This document shows positions 1-10,258 of a stretch of DNA of 42,132 bases, in pieces. A program made the translations under genes and the position numbers. Position 1 is the first letter of the stretch. Each line of letters opens with the position of its first letter. The stretch is from Deltaproteobacteria bacterium (GTDB lineage: Bacteria; Myxococcota_A; UBA796; GCA-2862545), in the NCBI GenBank assembly GCA_007693595.1, contig REDI01000060.1, positions 125,206 to 167,337 on the forward strand, given 5' to 3'. The notes beneath the pieces are model-generated. The model saw nothing but the letters and a program-made list of their open reading frames with translations, was not told where the DNA came from and made no database searches.

Positions 1-1
1 G

Positions 2-529
2 CTCCTGCCCGCGCCGCCGCCCGAGCGCTCCGACCAGGACCTCTGGCCTGCATGGCCCGCGATCTTTCGAACCAGCTCGAGCCAGCGAGAGGGGGGCGAG
101 CGCCTCTTCGCGCTCCAGACCACTCGTCTGCACGGCGAGGGGGGGCGCATCCGGGCGCTCGAGGCGCAGCGCATCGCGGTCGAACCGAGCCAGGGCGGGC
201 GTCCGCAGCTTGTGGCGGTCGACGAGGAGCCGGTGGTCCTTCCTTGCGATCTCCTCATCCTCGCCATGGGCTTCACCCAGCCTGTCGCCGAGTCCCTCGA
301 GCGTGAGCTGGGGGTCGAGCGGACCCCGCGAGGGGCCATCGCAGTCGGTCCAGACTTTCGAACCTCGGTCCCTGGGGTTTACGCCGCAGGCGACGCGCAG
401 CGGGGCGCGAGTCTGATCGTCTGGGCCATCTCCGATGGACGAGAGGCCGCGCGTCAGGTCGACGCGGACCTGCGCGGTGGCAGGAGCGTGCTCCCAACTC
501 GCGGGCGTGATCAAGGTTGGCGCGGATGA
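2..529 (+). CDS. gltD: Glutamate synthase small subunit (GltD-like), 3' part
   Basis: This is the C-terminal portion of an FAD/NAD(P)H-binding subunit that supplies electrons for glutamate synthesis from glutamine and 2-oxoglutarate, or of a close GltD-type oxidoreductase. The frame is open from the window edge, so the start lies outside. Visible family motifs are the WPAWPAIFRTSSS stretch near the left edge, the LPCDLLILAMGF segment and the closing GDAQRGASLIVWAISDGREA flavin/nucleotide-binding motif, which is very typical of GltD. The stop codon overlaps the ATG of the following lipoprotein gene (ATGA), so the two are probably co-transcribed. The large subunit is not in view. Related small-subunit-like oxidoreductases share these motifs, so the exact partner is uncertain. 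Confidence 0.85.
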   Translation, partial: LLPAPPPERSDQDLWPAWPAIFRTSSSQREGGERLFALQTTRLHGEGGRIRALEAQRIAVEPSQGGRPQLVAVDEEPVVLPCDLLILAMGFTQPVAESLERELGVERTPRGAIAVGPDFRTSVPGVYAAGDAQRGASLIVWAISDGREAARQVDADLRGGRSVLPTRGRDQGWRG

Positions 530-2157
530 TCTCCGTTCACCGTGGCCTACGCTGCGGGGTCGTGGTCGCGTTGGTCTTGGTCGGATGTAAGAAGACGCCG
601 GCCCTCGAGGCTGCCGAGGGTCCGGCCCCGCCGAGCGCGGCGGCGCGGTCTTGGTACCTGCAGGCGGTCGCCGCCGAGTCCTGGGGGGACATCGATCACG
701 CGGAGCGAGCGTGGGGCTGGGTCGCCCTCGAAGATGGAGGCCGCGCCTACGCGCATGTGCATCACGCTCGGTTCCTGCAGCGGCAGCGGCGCTGGACCGA
801 GGCCGAGCGCGCCTGGAAGCGGGCGCTCGATCTGGATCCGGGCTGGTGGGAGCCAATGTTCGGCCTCGCGGCGTTGGCGGGACGCGCAGGGGATGCCTCT
901 CAAGAGCGCGCGTGGCTGATCTCGGCCGTCGAGCACGGGGCTGAGGCCGTGGCGCGAGAGCGGCTCATCGACGTGTACCGCGATGGGGGCGAGAGAGATC
1001 AGGCGATCCTGGTGCTTCGGGGTTGGCTCGAGCAGGAGCCGAGAGATCTCGGTGAGCGTCGCCGCAGAGCGCGGGCTGCGGAGCGGCTTCAGGTGGTCCG
1101 GTTGGCGCTTCCCGATCTGCGGGTGCTCGCCGCGGTCGAGGAGGACCCCCATGCCGCCCATCGATTCGTCGAGCATGCGAGGAGCTCCTGTCAAATCCAC
1201 GACGCCCTCGACTGGGCGCGAGCGCTCTCCGACCCTCAGGATCCCAGGGCCCGGTCGGGTCTGCTCGCCGCGATTCAAGCCGGGGACCTTGCCCTGATCG
1301 AGCGCCTGATGAACGACACCCCCCCGCTCGACGCCCCTCCGAGCGTCGATGCCCCCTCTCAGTGGAGTGAGGGCTGGCTCGCCGATCCTCGGATCCCAGC
1401 CGCCGTTCGACTCTGCGTGGGTTGGGAGCGCGCGGGCTATCGAGAGCGGGCGGAGGCCTGGGAGGCTCACCTCCGCTCGACGCCCGAAGGAGCGGTCTGG
1501 GTGGATCTCCTCCAAGTGGATCGGCGCCCCGATCGGGTGAGCGCTGGCGCGCTCGCGCGGCTGGTGGCGGCCTCCAACGAGCACCCGTCGGAGCCTGTGG
1601 TCTTGGCGGTCGCCTGGCATCGACGAGAACTCTCGCCCGCCTATGTGGCAGGGCGTCTGACGGGCTCGACCTCGGACCAGCGCCTCTTCGCCGAGGCCCT
1701 CGCCGAGATCGAGGCCCGAGAACCTTCTCTGCCCTCCGTCTCGGTGGTTCCGGTCGAGGGGAGGATGGCTCGGGAGGTCGAGGGGAAGATCGGCCTCTCC
1801 ACGTCCGCCTTTGAGCGGTGGGCTGGGCGTCGCGACGAAGGGCTCATCGCGCGGGCCCTGGCTGCCGGCGACCGCGCCGCTGCACGTCGCACGGCCCATC
1901 GCTGGACCTCTCGCAGCCCCGCGGAGGCGCGCGCATGGCTCGCCACGGCGCGGGCTGAGCCCAGCCGCGCCCGGAGCTCCCTCGACCGAGCGCTCGAGCT
2001 CGAGCCCTGCCTGGTCGAGGCGATGGTGCTCCGCGCTCGGCTCGAAGAGGACGCGGAGCGTCGGGTCTGGCTGGAGCGTGCCCTCCGTGCCTCCCCGCTC
2101 GACCCTGCGATCTTGACCGAAGCTCGCCAAGCGGGGGTGAAGCCTGGAGGCCCATGA
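526..2157 (+). CDS. TPR-repeat lipoprotein of unknown function
   Basis: A 543-residue predicted lipoprotein. The ATG at 526 overlaps the gltD stop as ATGA and gives a clean signal peptide ending in the lipobox LVGC with Cys21. An upstream TTG at 517 is in frame but less likely. The mature protein is rich in helical tetratricopeptide-like units: residues around 50-120 contain paired helices ending in ALDLDPGWWEP, and the C terminus repeats the theme with LDRALELEPCLVEA and RALRASPLDP. No catalytic motif was seen. TPR lipoproteins usually scaffold envelope complexes, but no specific partner can be named. Coupling to gltD seems to be a matter of transcription rather than shared pathway. Confidence 0.75.
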   Translation: MISVHRGLRCGVVVALVLVGCKKTPALEAAEGPAPPSAAARSWYLQAVAAESWGDIDHAERAWGWVALEDGGRAYAHVHHARFLQRQRRWTEAERAWKRALDLDPGWWEPMFGLAALAGRAGDASQERAWLISAVEHGAEAVARERLIDVYRDGGERDQAILVLRGWLEQEPRDLGERRRRARAAERLQVVRLALPDLRVLAAVEEDPHAAHRFVEHARSSCQIHDALDWARALSDPQDPRARSGLLAAIQAGDLALIERLMNDTPPLDAPPSVDAPSQWSEGWLADPRIPAAVRLCVGWERAGYRERAEAWEAHLRSTPEGAVWVDLLQVDRRPDRVSAGALARLVAASNEHPSEPVVLAVAWHRRELSPAYVAGRLTGSTSDQRLFAEALAEIEAREPSLPSVSVVPVEGRMAREVEGKIGLSTSAFERWAGRRDEGLIARALAAGDRAAARRTAHRWTSRSPAEARAWLATARAEPSRARSSLDRALELEPCLVEAMVLRARLEEDAERRVWLERALRASPLDPAILTEARQAGVKPGGP

Positions 2158-2171
2158 GGGAGCGTCGGGGC

Positions 2172-2627
2172 TCAGGACCGCTGCTGCTGCTGGGTGAGCA
2201 TCACGAAGGAGCCTATCGCGACGTTGTCGACGATTCCCATGTTGGGGACGAGACGGCTGTGAGGGTAGACGACCCGAACCCGAATGTGCTGGTAGCCCTC
2301 GAACATGAAGAGCTCAGCCTCGACCGCGCAGCCCACCGAACATGGGCGTCCGCGAGACTCCAAGACGTCCATGGCGCGGAGCGTGGCGGCGTCGCGGATC
2401 TGGTCCAGACTCTCGTCGGGTCGCACCAGGGTCGCCGACCCGATCCGGGCACCTTCCCGCGCGGCCCGCTGGACATCGTACTGGGTCGAGATGTACCAGC
2501 TGAACTCCAGCGCGCCGAACACCATGAAGGTCACCATGGGGAACAGCAGGGCGAACTCCACGGCGGAGGCGCCGCGTCGCGCTCGGCGGGTGAAGGGGGA
2601 ACGACTCACTCGGGCCATCGCTGCCAC
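2172..2627 (-). CDS. TadE-like pseudopilin protein (second copy)
   Basis: A protein of about 151 residues. A basic N terminus is followed by RRGASAVEFALLFPMVTFMVFGALEFSWY, here split as RRGASAVEF and ALLFPMVTFM. That is the hallmark TadE N-terminal pattern: a Glu next to a hydrophobic helix, processed like a type IVb pseudopilin. TadE proteins take part in Flp/Tad secretion or pilus assembly in the envelope. An internal ATG at 2618 (MARVSRS) is an alternative start. The start overlaps the end of the upstream TadE-like gene on the same strand, so these genes form a compact operon. The Tad ATPase and membrane platform genes are not in the window. The last residues are a run of Gln followed by Arg-Ser. 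Confidence 0.8.
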   Translation of the reverse strand: MAAMARVSRSPFTRRARRGASAVEFALLFPMVTFMVFGALEFSWYISTQYDVQRAAREGARIGSATLVRPDESLDQIRDAATLRAMDVLESRGRPCSVGCAVEAELFMFEGYQHIRVRVVYPHSRLVPNMGIVDNVAIGSFVMLTQQQQRS

Positions 2628-3043
2628 TCCATCATCGCGACTGTCCCCGCCGTCATCGTCGACTCCGACATGACGATGCCGAGGAGGGGGGTGAACTCAG
2701 ACTGTACGTCACATCTCATGCTTCGGGTCGGAGGGTCACCGAAGAGCTCCAGAACGGCGTCGCAGCCGCCGTCCCCGCAGCCGCCCGCGACCGAGGCCGT
2801 CATCGCCAGCTCCAAGACCCGCTCGGCCTCCGCGACGACGTCTCCGACGAAGGCTTCGCGATCGCCGGGGTCGACGAGGGCCCCCGCCCGACACGCTCGA
2901 TGGACCGCATCATCGAGGGCCGCTTGTTGGCTGAGCGCCCAGCTCACGTCGATGGCGCCCGCGATCAGGGTGAAGAAGACGGGCAGGAGGAGCGAGAACT
3001 CGATGATGTTGGACCCACGGCGATCTCTACGACGCATCATCAC
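2606..3043 (-). CDS. TadE-like pseudopilin protein (first copy)
   Basis: A 145-residue protein with the TadE-type N terminus: RRDRRGSNIIEFSLLLPVFF, then a single hydrophobic helix and a small periplasmic domain containing a GGCGDGGCDA cysteine pair. It starts at ATG 3043, overlapping the TadG-like stop by four bases (ATGA), and its 3' end overlaps the next TadE-like gene by about 20 bases. That arrangement indicates translational coupling of all three. The pair is only moderately similar outside the N-terminal helix, so they are probably distinct minor pseudopilins rather than a recent duplication. The function is inferred from the Tad family, since no other Tad machinery gene is visible here. 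Confidence 0.8.
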   Translation of the reverse strand: MMMRRRDRRGSNIIEFSLLLPVFFTLIAGAIDVSWALSQQAALDDAVHRACRAGALVDPGDREAFVGDVVAEAERVLELAMTASVAGGCGDGGCDAVLELFGDPPTRSMRCDVQSEFTPLLGIVMSESTMTAGTVAMMEWQRWPE

Positions 3044-4359
3044 TCCACCAAGGCCAGAGGCAAGGAGTTGACGATGTCTTCAAAGATGGCCACCAGGGTC
3101 GCGCTATCGTTGGTGTGCTCGTAGTAGCCTTGCCCCTGCACCATGTTCGGCATGAAGGCCTCGTGGGCGTCGAAGGAGACGACCCAGGTGTGTACGCGCA
3201 TGTCGTCCCAGAGATTCTGTGAGATCGCCACGCTCTCGGTCCGGATGCTCTCGACGGCGTGGGGCACAGGCGCGAGATATTCATTCCAACGGTCTTCTTC
3301 GAAGCCTGCGTTTCGTCGGGCTTCGCCGTGGGTCTGCTCGAGGGTGTTGGGGATCCCGTCGGTGAGCACGACCAACGCTCGGAAGGCCGCGTCATCGGCT
3401 TCGGCGCTGAACATACGGCGCGACATCTCGAGGCCGACGGTGTGGTCGGTACCGCACTCGCTCCCGCGGGTGCAGTTCTGGTTGTTGTTGCCCATGTACT
3501 CCCTTGGCATGTTGGGGTAGCAGCCGCCTCGGTCCAAGCCGGGGGGAGGGTTCTCGAAGAACGCGTTGTTGGAGTGGGCTCCGTTGATGTTGCAGCGGGG
3601 TGCGTGCGCGGGCCCATGAGGCAGCCCGGGCTTGCTCGCCGTCCGAAGCTGAGACCACTCGGCCTGGGCCTGGTTCCGGGCGCTCGTGTTGCGCACGTTG
3701 AACATCGGAGTGAACTCCCAGGCGTAGCGGCCGGTCCACACGTTCATGCCTACTCTGTCGTAAGGTCCGGCCCCATCGGCGAGCACCTGCAAAAAGAGCT
3801 CGCTCGCGACCCTCGCGTTGGCGAAGTTGTCGGGGGACCATGAGTTGGTGATATCGACCGAGAGGATGATGTGGAGGTTCCGCGTCGCGCTGGTGGAGCG
3901 TCCGATGGCGTCGAACTCGTAAAAGCCGATCGCTGGGGCGAGGAGGTGGGGCGCGGTCCGCGCCACCTGGACACGGACGGCGTTGGGGGTCAAGGATCCC
4001 GGCTGGAACATGCCCACCGCCCCCGTGGGTTGGTCCCAAGTCCCGAAGGTGATCTCACCGAGGTCGGGGACCTCCCCCGCGACGCGGTTCAGGGTGAGCA
4101 ACCGGCCTGCGACGTCTTCGGCTTCGGCCTCGTCGCCGGTTCGCCGGTAGACGATCAAGGCGGCCTGGGAGGCGGCGTCGGCGCTGTCTTGTGCTTGGAG
4201 CTGAGCCATCCGCATGTAGGCGATGTCTAGCGCCAAGGCGGCGAAACCGATGATGACGAAGATGAGGAGCCCGAAGATGGTCGCGTAGTTTCCTCGCCGT
4301 CCCAGGCGCGTCCGTGGGCGCGTGGGAGAGGTGGCGTGCAGACGCAGGCGAAAGGCCAT
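3040..4359 (-). CDS. TadG-like protein with von Willebrand A domain
   Basis: A 439-residue protein and first gene of a three-gene Tad-like operon. Residues 20-50 carry the TadG N-terminal pattern RRGNYATIFGLLIFVIIGFA, followed by ALDIAYMRMAQLQAQDSADA. A von Willebrand factor A fold starts near residue 162 with HIILSVDITNSW. Its metal site would be D169, T171 and S173, a D-x-T-x-S variant of the classical DxSxS, and VVLTDGIPN near residue 331 supplies the distal Asp334. An Asn/Cys-rich insert lies between about 255 and 300. TadG proteins help anchor or assemble Flp pili at the envelope, and the vWA domain suggests metal-dependent adhesion. The start at ATG 4359 is the first Met before the TadG motif. 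Confidence 0.8.
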   Translation of the reverse strand: MAFRLRLHATSPTRPRTRLGRRGNYATIFGLLIFVIIGFAALALDIAYMRMAQLQAQDSADAASQAALIVYRRTGDEAEAEDVAGRLLTLNRVAGEVPDLGEITFGTWDQPTGAVGMFQPGSLTPNAVRVQVARTAPHLLAPAIGFYEFDAIGRSTSATRNLHIILSVDITNSWSPDNFANARVASELFLQVLADGAGPYDRVGMNVWTGRYAWEFTPMFNVRNTSARNQAQAEWSQLRTASKPGLPHGPAHAPRCNINGAHSNNAFFENPPPGLDRGGCYPNMPREYMGNNNQNCTRGSECGTDHTVGLEMSRRMFSAEADDAAFRALVVLTDGIPNTLEQTHGEARRNAGFEEDRWNEYLAPVPHAVESIRTESVAISQNLWDDMRVHTWVVSFDAHEAFMPNMVQGQGYYEHTNDSATLVAIFEDIVNSLPLALVE

Positions 4360-4549
4360 GGGGAAACTCCGAGTCGTTAACGGTATAGTGGCGTCTCGTG
4401 GGTCGTCCCGCTAGACCTGAACAGGCTCTCGTCACGCCAGCGTCATGAAAGTGTATGCCACCTTTTCACCTCGATGAGCGTAGAGGAATCTGAGGAAGAG
4501 CTATTGCATGTGGATATCAGTACCCTTACGGGACTCTGATTTCGTGGAC

Positions 4550-4573
4550 GGCCGAGCCCCATCGAGCTCGGCC
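4550..4573 (-). terminator. Hairpin downstream of the kinase gene
   Basis: An 8-bp perfect inverted repeat (GGCCGAGC with GCTCGGCC, 8-nt loop) begins about 22 nt after the stop of the minus-strand kinase gene. No run of T follows on the minus strand, so it is not a canonical intrinsic terminator. It could stabilise the 3' end or assist termination. Confidence 0.3.
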
Positions 4574-4595
4574 TTCGGCCTGTTCACACCAGCGC

Positions 4596-7500
4596 TTAGG
4601 GCGGGTCGGGCTCGGTCGATCGTCGGCGTAAGGCCAGCCCTCGGGCGAGGCAGGCGCGTGCCTGATCGTGGTGTTTGAGCTTGTCGAAGAGCTTGGCCGT
4701 CAAGAAGAAGCCGCGACGAGCCTCGACCGGACGTCCGGCCTGCAGCGCGGTCTCGGCGGCAGCGCGCAGCACGGTCGCCATCTCGATCTCGATCACGTCG
4801 GGGAGCTCGAGGGTATCGAGCTGATCGAGCTGCCGGGTCCACCCTGGCCAGTCCCCAAGCGCTGCACAGCAGGGGAGCAGTAGGATCCGTGCGGCGATCT
4901 GAAGCTCGGTCTGTCGCTGCCGCCCTAGCTCTTCGAGGGCGCGAGACAGCGGCTCCAGGGCGTCGCGATGCCGGCCTGTCTGGAGGCAGACCAGTCCCAG
5001 GTTCAGGAGGGGGTAGGGCAGGATCGCGGACCCTGCGCGCTCCAGGATCGCCGCTGCGTCGCGGTACCAGCGCTCCGCCTCTTCGAGCCGCCCATCGAGT
5101 CGAGCACACTCCCCGAGGTTGTTGAGCACCGCGCCCCGCTCTGCCAGCGGGCCATCCTTGAGCAGGTCGAGCGCCGCGAGGTAGGTGGTCTCTGCGCGGT
5201 GGGGGAGGCCATGGTCCCAGTGCAGGGCGCCGAGACTACGCATCGCGGTGCCCTGGGCCGTGCGCTGACCCCGCGCCCTCGACAGCGAGATCGATCGGTC
5301 GAAGGCTCGAAAGGCATCGTCGATACGACCCTCGAGGCGAGCGACGTGCGCCTCAGCCAGAGCCAGGGATGGCGCATGCTCCTCGGCGAGGTGGGGAGGG
5401 AGTGAGGCGCGGGTGTTCATGAGCCGGCTTCGAGCCGCGTCCCGTCGACCCCGGCCGATGGCGTAGTGGGTCAGGGTGAGCAAGAGGGAGGCGCGGAGGG
5501 AGGGGTCGGTACACGGATAGGCGAGGAGCTCCAGCGCGCGGTCGCAGCGATCGCTCTCGGTGAACTCGCCGCAGGCGGCGTGCCCGCGCAGTCGTAGGCT
5601 GAGGGCGCGCAGGGAGCGACGATCGACAGGCCGCTCGATGGCGGCGGCGGCTCGGCTGGCCAAGGCGAGGCTGGTCCGGTGCTCTCCTTCGGCGCTCGCC
5701 CCTTCGGCCGCTCGGAGCAGGACGTCGATGGCCTCGTCGACATCCCCCGCTGCGAGGAGGTGGAGCCCGAGCCGTTGACGGTCTCGCCAAGACCGGACCC
5801 TCCGTGCGCTGAAGAGCTCGGCGCAGACGCGGTGGTGCTCGCGATCCCGCTGGCACTCTCGCGCTCGGCGCAGGAGGCTCTCGCGGAGCATGGGATGGAC
5901 GAAGACCGCTTGCCTTCCCTGGCGCACCAAGAGATGGGCGTCGAGCAAGGTGTCGAGGAGGGCCTCGCGCACCGCCCTGCGCTCGGGGGCGCAGGCCGCG
6001 TGCCAGTCCTTGAGGGTGAAGCGCTCCCCTAGGAAGGCAGCTCGCTCCAGGTCGGTGAGAGCGTCCTCGGTGAAGGACTCCAGGCTGAAGTGCAGTCGCT
6101 GGACCCAGGTCTCGTGCAGATCATCGGGGATCTCGACCGCCGTGCCTGGGTCGAGGTCCAGCCCGTCCTCGGTGGGTTGGAGCAGCCCGCGCTGCGCCCA
6201 TCCGAGCGCGAGTTGAACCGCGAAGAGCGGGTTACCCTGCGCGCGTTCCTCGATCCGTAGTGACAGCGCCGCGCTCAGGCCGAGCTGTCCACGCAGCAGG
6301 GAGCGCATCTCGGCGGTGGAGAGAGGACCGGGCGTCAGCGTGAGGGTCGAAGGGTGAGACTCCAAGCTGAGGAGCTGAGGCGGGACCTCGGCGGCGATCG
6401 GGGCGAGCCGTCGGGTCACCACCATCAGCAAAGGCTCGGGCGCGCTGAGCAGGTCGAGGATCAGTCCGGCGTTGGAGGGGGCCAGATGGAGGTCTTCGAG
6501 GCGTAGGATCAGGGGACGCTGCCGCGCGAGGGTCCTGAGCAGAGCGGCGACCGGGCCATGCCATGGGGTCACCCGGCTCGCCTGGGGTGAGGGCTCGTCC
6601 TCGGCCTCGGGGGTGGGGCGATGGAGGAGCGCGCCGAAGGTGGCCTGATGTTCGGAGAGCCCGAGGCGGTCGAGCTCGCGGTCCAAGCGCTCGTGAAGGG
6701 CCTCGCCCTTGAGGCCCCCCAGGCCGAGCGTCCGGGAGACCATGCGACGCAGGGCTACGAGGGGGGCGTCGCCGCGGCGGTGTTCGACCGCTACGACCTC
6801 GGCGGCTCCGACCTCGTGGGCTCGACGACCGAGCCAGGCAGAGAGCCGGCTGATCCCGCTGCCGTGGCTGCCCCGCAGCACCACGACCGCCGGCCGTTCC
6901 TCCTCGACGACGCGGCGCAGGGCGGACCAGAGCAGATCTCGCTCCTCGCTTCGTCCCACCAGCTCTAAGGTACGCAGCCCCATCAAGCTCTGCCCCGCGT
7001 CGATCAGCCGCAGGTCTGGCTCCGGTGCTTGTGGAGGTCGCCAGGTGGAAGGAACGGGTGGACGCGGGTGGGCGTCTGCGCGGACCCGGCTGGGCAACGC
7101 CAGACTCCCTCCGGCGATGGCTGGAGCGCGCACGGTGGGCTCTCCGGCTGGGTCCTCGTTCGGGGGCCGCCCCGCGGTCAGGGCTCGGGGCAGCCCATGC
7201 GCGGCGGCGAGCTCAGGGAAGACCCAGCTCTTGGGGCCGACGTCGCTCGGCTCAGGGAGGCGAGTGAGCAGGTACGCGGCGTCGGCGGCCCGCTGGGGGC
7301 GGTCGTAGGGAGACTTGGTGAGGAGCTGCTCGACCCAGGCTTGATAGCCCTCGGGAAGCCCGCGTCGAGGCGGGAGCGGTGGGGGGCTCTCTTCGATGTG
7401 GGCGCGGAGGAGCTCCTCGCCCTTAAAGCCACGAAAGGGCGGGCGGCCGGTAGCGAGCTGGTACGCGATGCAGCCCAGGGCGTACAGGTCGGTCCACGGT

Positions 7501-8159
7501 CCTTGATCTCGCCAGAGGCCTCGACACTGCTCGGGCGCCATGAAGTGCAGCGTGCCCCGCGCTGCCTCGACGCTGCCGGCGCGGTCGTGCTCCTCGAGCA
7601 GGCGGGCCAGGCCGAAGTCTGTCAGCTTGAGTCCAGGCCGAGGATCGTCCGTGCCGCAGACGAGCACGTTGCCGGGCTTGAGATCCCGGTGGATCACGCC
7701 ATGGGCATGGGCGTAGCCGAGCGCTCCGAGCAGGGCCAAGAGGATAGTGCGGATCTCGGGCCAGGCCAGCGCGCGTCGCTCGGTCGCCCGCAGGGTGCCT
7801 GCGCTGGCCAGCTCCATCACCAGGTAGGGCGCGCCAGGGGGCAGGGGCCCCGCACCTTCTGGGCCGACATCGCCATGATCGAGGACGTGGATGATCGCGG
7901 GATGATCCAGGGCCGCCATGGCGCGGACCTCGTTTCGAAAAGACGCACGAAAGTAGGTGCTTTCGGCGCGCTCCCCGGTGATCACCTTGATCGAGACCGG
8001 CATGCCGGAGCTTCGATGCACACCGCGCCACACCTCGGCGACCCCGCCGCTCGCGAGGGGATCGAGGAGATCAAAGGCGCCGAGGGAAGGCGGGGTCAGA
8101 TGCACCTCCGAGAGGTGGCCCTCGCGTCGCTGGACGCGGGTGGCCTGCCTCTGTCGCAT
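4596..8159 (-). CDS. Ser/Thr protein kinase fused to NTPase and TPR-like region
   Basis: A large signalling protein of about 1187 residues from ATG 8159; a GTG at 8171 is the alternative start. Residues 28-300 are a Hanks-type kinase: glycine-rich loop LASGGVAEV, lysine K58 in VSIKV, catalytic loop HRDLKPGN at 157-164, DFG at 181-183 and APE at 208-210, all intact, so it is probably active. A linker leads to an ATPase region beginning VGRSEERDLLW. Its P-loop reads GSHGSGIS at 430-437, with Ile436 where Lys is expected; the later LILRLEDLHLA resembles Walker B. The rest is helical and TPR-like. Such kinase-ATPase-TPR fusions are common in Myxococcota and related groups. The gene is transcribed divergently from the SUF operon. 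Confidence 0.88.
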   Translation of the reverse strand: MRQRQATRVQRREGHLSEVHLTPPSLGAFDLLDPLASGGVAEVWRGVHRSSGMPVSIKVITGERAESTYFRASFRNEVRAMAALDHPAIIHVLDHGDVGPEGAGPLPPGAPYLVMELASAGTLRATERRALAWPEIRTILLALLGALGYAHAHGVIHRDLKPGNVLVCGTDDPRPGLKLTDFGLARLLEEHDRAGSVEAARGTLHFMAPEQCRGLWRDQGPWTDLYALGCIAYQLATGRPPFRGFKGEELLRAHIEESPPPLPPRRGLPEGYQAWVEQLLTKSPYDRPQRAADAAYLLTRLPEPSDVGPKSWVFPELAAAHGLPRALTAGRPPNEDPAGEPTVRAPAIAGGSLALPSRVRADAHPRPPVPSTWRPPQAPEPDLRLIDAGQSLMGLRTLELVGRSEERDLLWSALRRVVEEERPAVVVLRGSHGSGISRLSAWLGRRAHEVGAAEVVAVEHRRGDAPLVALRRMVSRTLGLGGLKGEALHERLDRELDRLGLSEHQATFGALLHRPTPEAEDEPSPQASRVTPWHGPVAALLRTLARQRPLILRLEDLHLAPSNAGLILDLLSAPEPLLMVVTRRLAPIAAEVPPQLLSLESHPSTLTLTPGPLSTAEMRSLLRGQLGLSAALSLRIEERAQGNPLFAVQLALGWAQRGLLQPTEDGLDLDPGTAVEIPDDLHETWVQRLHFSLESFTEDALTDLERAAFLGERFTLKDWHAACAPERRAVREALLDTLLDAHLLVRQGRQAVFVHPMLRESLLRRARECQRDREHHRVCAELFSARRVRSWRDRQRLGLHLLAAGDVDEAIDVLLRAAEGASAEGEHRTSLALASRAAAAIERPVDRRSLRALSLRLRGHAACGEFTESDRCDRALELLAYPCTDPSLRASLLLTLTHYAIGRGRRDAARSRLMNTRASLPPHLAEEHAPSLALAEAHVARLEGRIDDAFRAFDRSISLSRARGQRTAQGTAMRSLGALHWDHGLPHRAETTYLAALDLLKDGPLAERGAVLNNLGECARLDGRLEEAERWYRDAAAILERAGSAILPYPLLNLGLVCLQTGRHRDALEPLSRALEELGRQRQTELQIAARILLLPCCAALGDWPGWTRQLDQLDTLELPDVIEIEMATVLRAAAETALQAGRPVEARRGFFLTAKLFDKLKHHDQARACLARGLALRRRSTEPDPP

Positions 8160-8283
8160 CCTACCCGACACGGCGCGAGCGCGCTCGTTCCGGCCTCCCC
8201 CCTACGGACCTGCACATCCCGGTGCGGAGGGTTACGCGGCGCGGCGCTTGCGAGTGGCGAGCCGGGGCGCACAGGGATAAAGG

Positions 8284-8298
8284 GGACCAAAGTAGTCC
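8284..8298 (+). promoter_or_regulatory. Candidate Rrf2-type operator upstream of the SUF operon
   Basis: The 15-bp interrupted palindrome GGAC-caaagta-GTCC ends 22 nt before the ATG of the Rrf2-family regulator. Its GACCAAAGTAGTC core resembles GACY-AT-rich-AGTC operators described for IscR/RirA-like Rrf2 proteins, so autoregulation of the SUF operon is plausible. It also lies in the divergent region shared with the kinase gene. Only one copy was noticed. Confidence 0.45.
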
Positions 8299-8320
8299 TG
8301 TTTTACTGGAGCCCCTGCCC

Positions 8321-8797
8321 ATGTTGCGAATGCGTCGCGTGACCGATCAAGGCTTCGTCACCCTCGTCCAGTTCGTTCGGGCGGGCGATGGCGCGACCTT
8401 GACGACCCGTATGGTGGCCGAGACCCACGGGTGGTCCGACGCATCGACCGCCAAGGTCCTCAAGGGCCTTCAGCGAGCGGGCCTCCTGCAGAGCACCCGA
8501 GGGCTCTGTGGCGGCTACAGCCTCTCCTGCGATCCGCGCCAGACCTCGATCGCGCAGATCGTCGAGGCCTTCGAGGGCCCCATCGGGCTGACGGACTGTG
8601 CGGTGGCCGAGCACGTGAGCTGCGATAGCCACGAGACGTGTGCGCTGTCCGCAGCCTGGCCTCTCATCAACCAGGCCGTTGTGAACGTCTTGTCCACGAT
8701 CACCCTGCACGATCTCGTCTCTAGCGCCACCGATCCGGGCGCGCACGCTACCGGCTCCGGCCTGGCCGTCCTCTCGCTCTCCGCCGGCCCCTCCTGA
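8321..8797 (+). CDS. Rrf2-family iron-sulfur regulator of the SUF operon
   Basis: A 158-residue winged-helix transcription factor of the Rrf2 (IscR/SufR) family. It has the family N terminus [18 protein letters not shown], a recognition helix region with [20 protein letters not shown] and the wing GLCGGYSL. Three clustered cysteines (C93, C101, C107; spacing C-x7-C-x5-C) are positioned to bind an Fe-S cluster, so it probably senses cluster supply and represses the operon when clusters are plentiful. The ATG at 8321 is chosen because the open frame further upstream has no family similarity; ATG 8330 is a close alternative. It is the first gene of rrf2-sufB-sufC-sufD-sufS-sufT. The C-terminal tail after residue 135 is low-complexity. 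Confidence 0.9.
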   Translation: MLRMRRVTDQGFVTLVQFVRAGDGATLTTRMVAETHGWSDASTAKVLKGLQRAGLLQSTRGLCGGYSLSCDPRQTSIAQIVEAFEGPIGLTDCAVAEHVSCDSHETCALSAAWPLINQAVVNVLSTITLHDLVSSATDPGAHATGSGLAVLSLSAGPS

Positions 8798-8804
8798 GGT
8801 TCTT

Positions 8805-10247
<1,443 letters not shown>

Positions 10248-10258
10248 GCGAGGAATCC

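Noticed and set aside
547-2130. A 527-codon antisense open frame over the TPR lipoprotein
   Set aside because: It overlaps completely with the lipoprotein gene, which has a lipobox and TPR helices. The reverse product lacks recognizable features.
4360-4460. A sigma-54-like TGGCA element upstream of the TadG-like gene
   Set aside because: The downstream GC element is absent at the required spacing.
4474-4539. A 21-codon acidic peptide ORF on the plus strand
   Set aside because: It has no ribosome site upstream and no partner genes, so chance is the better explanation.
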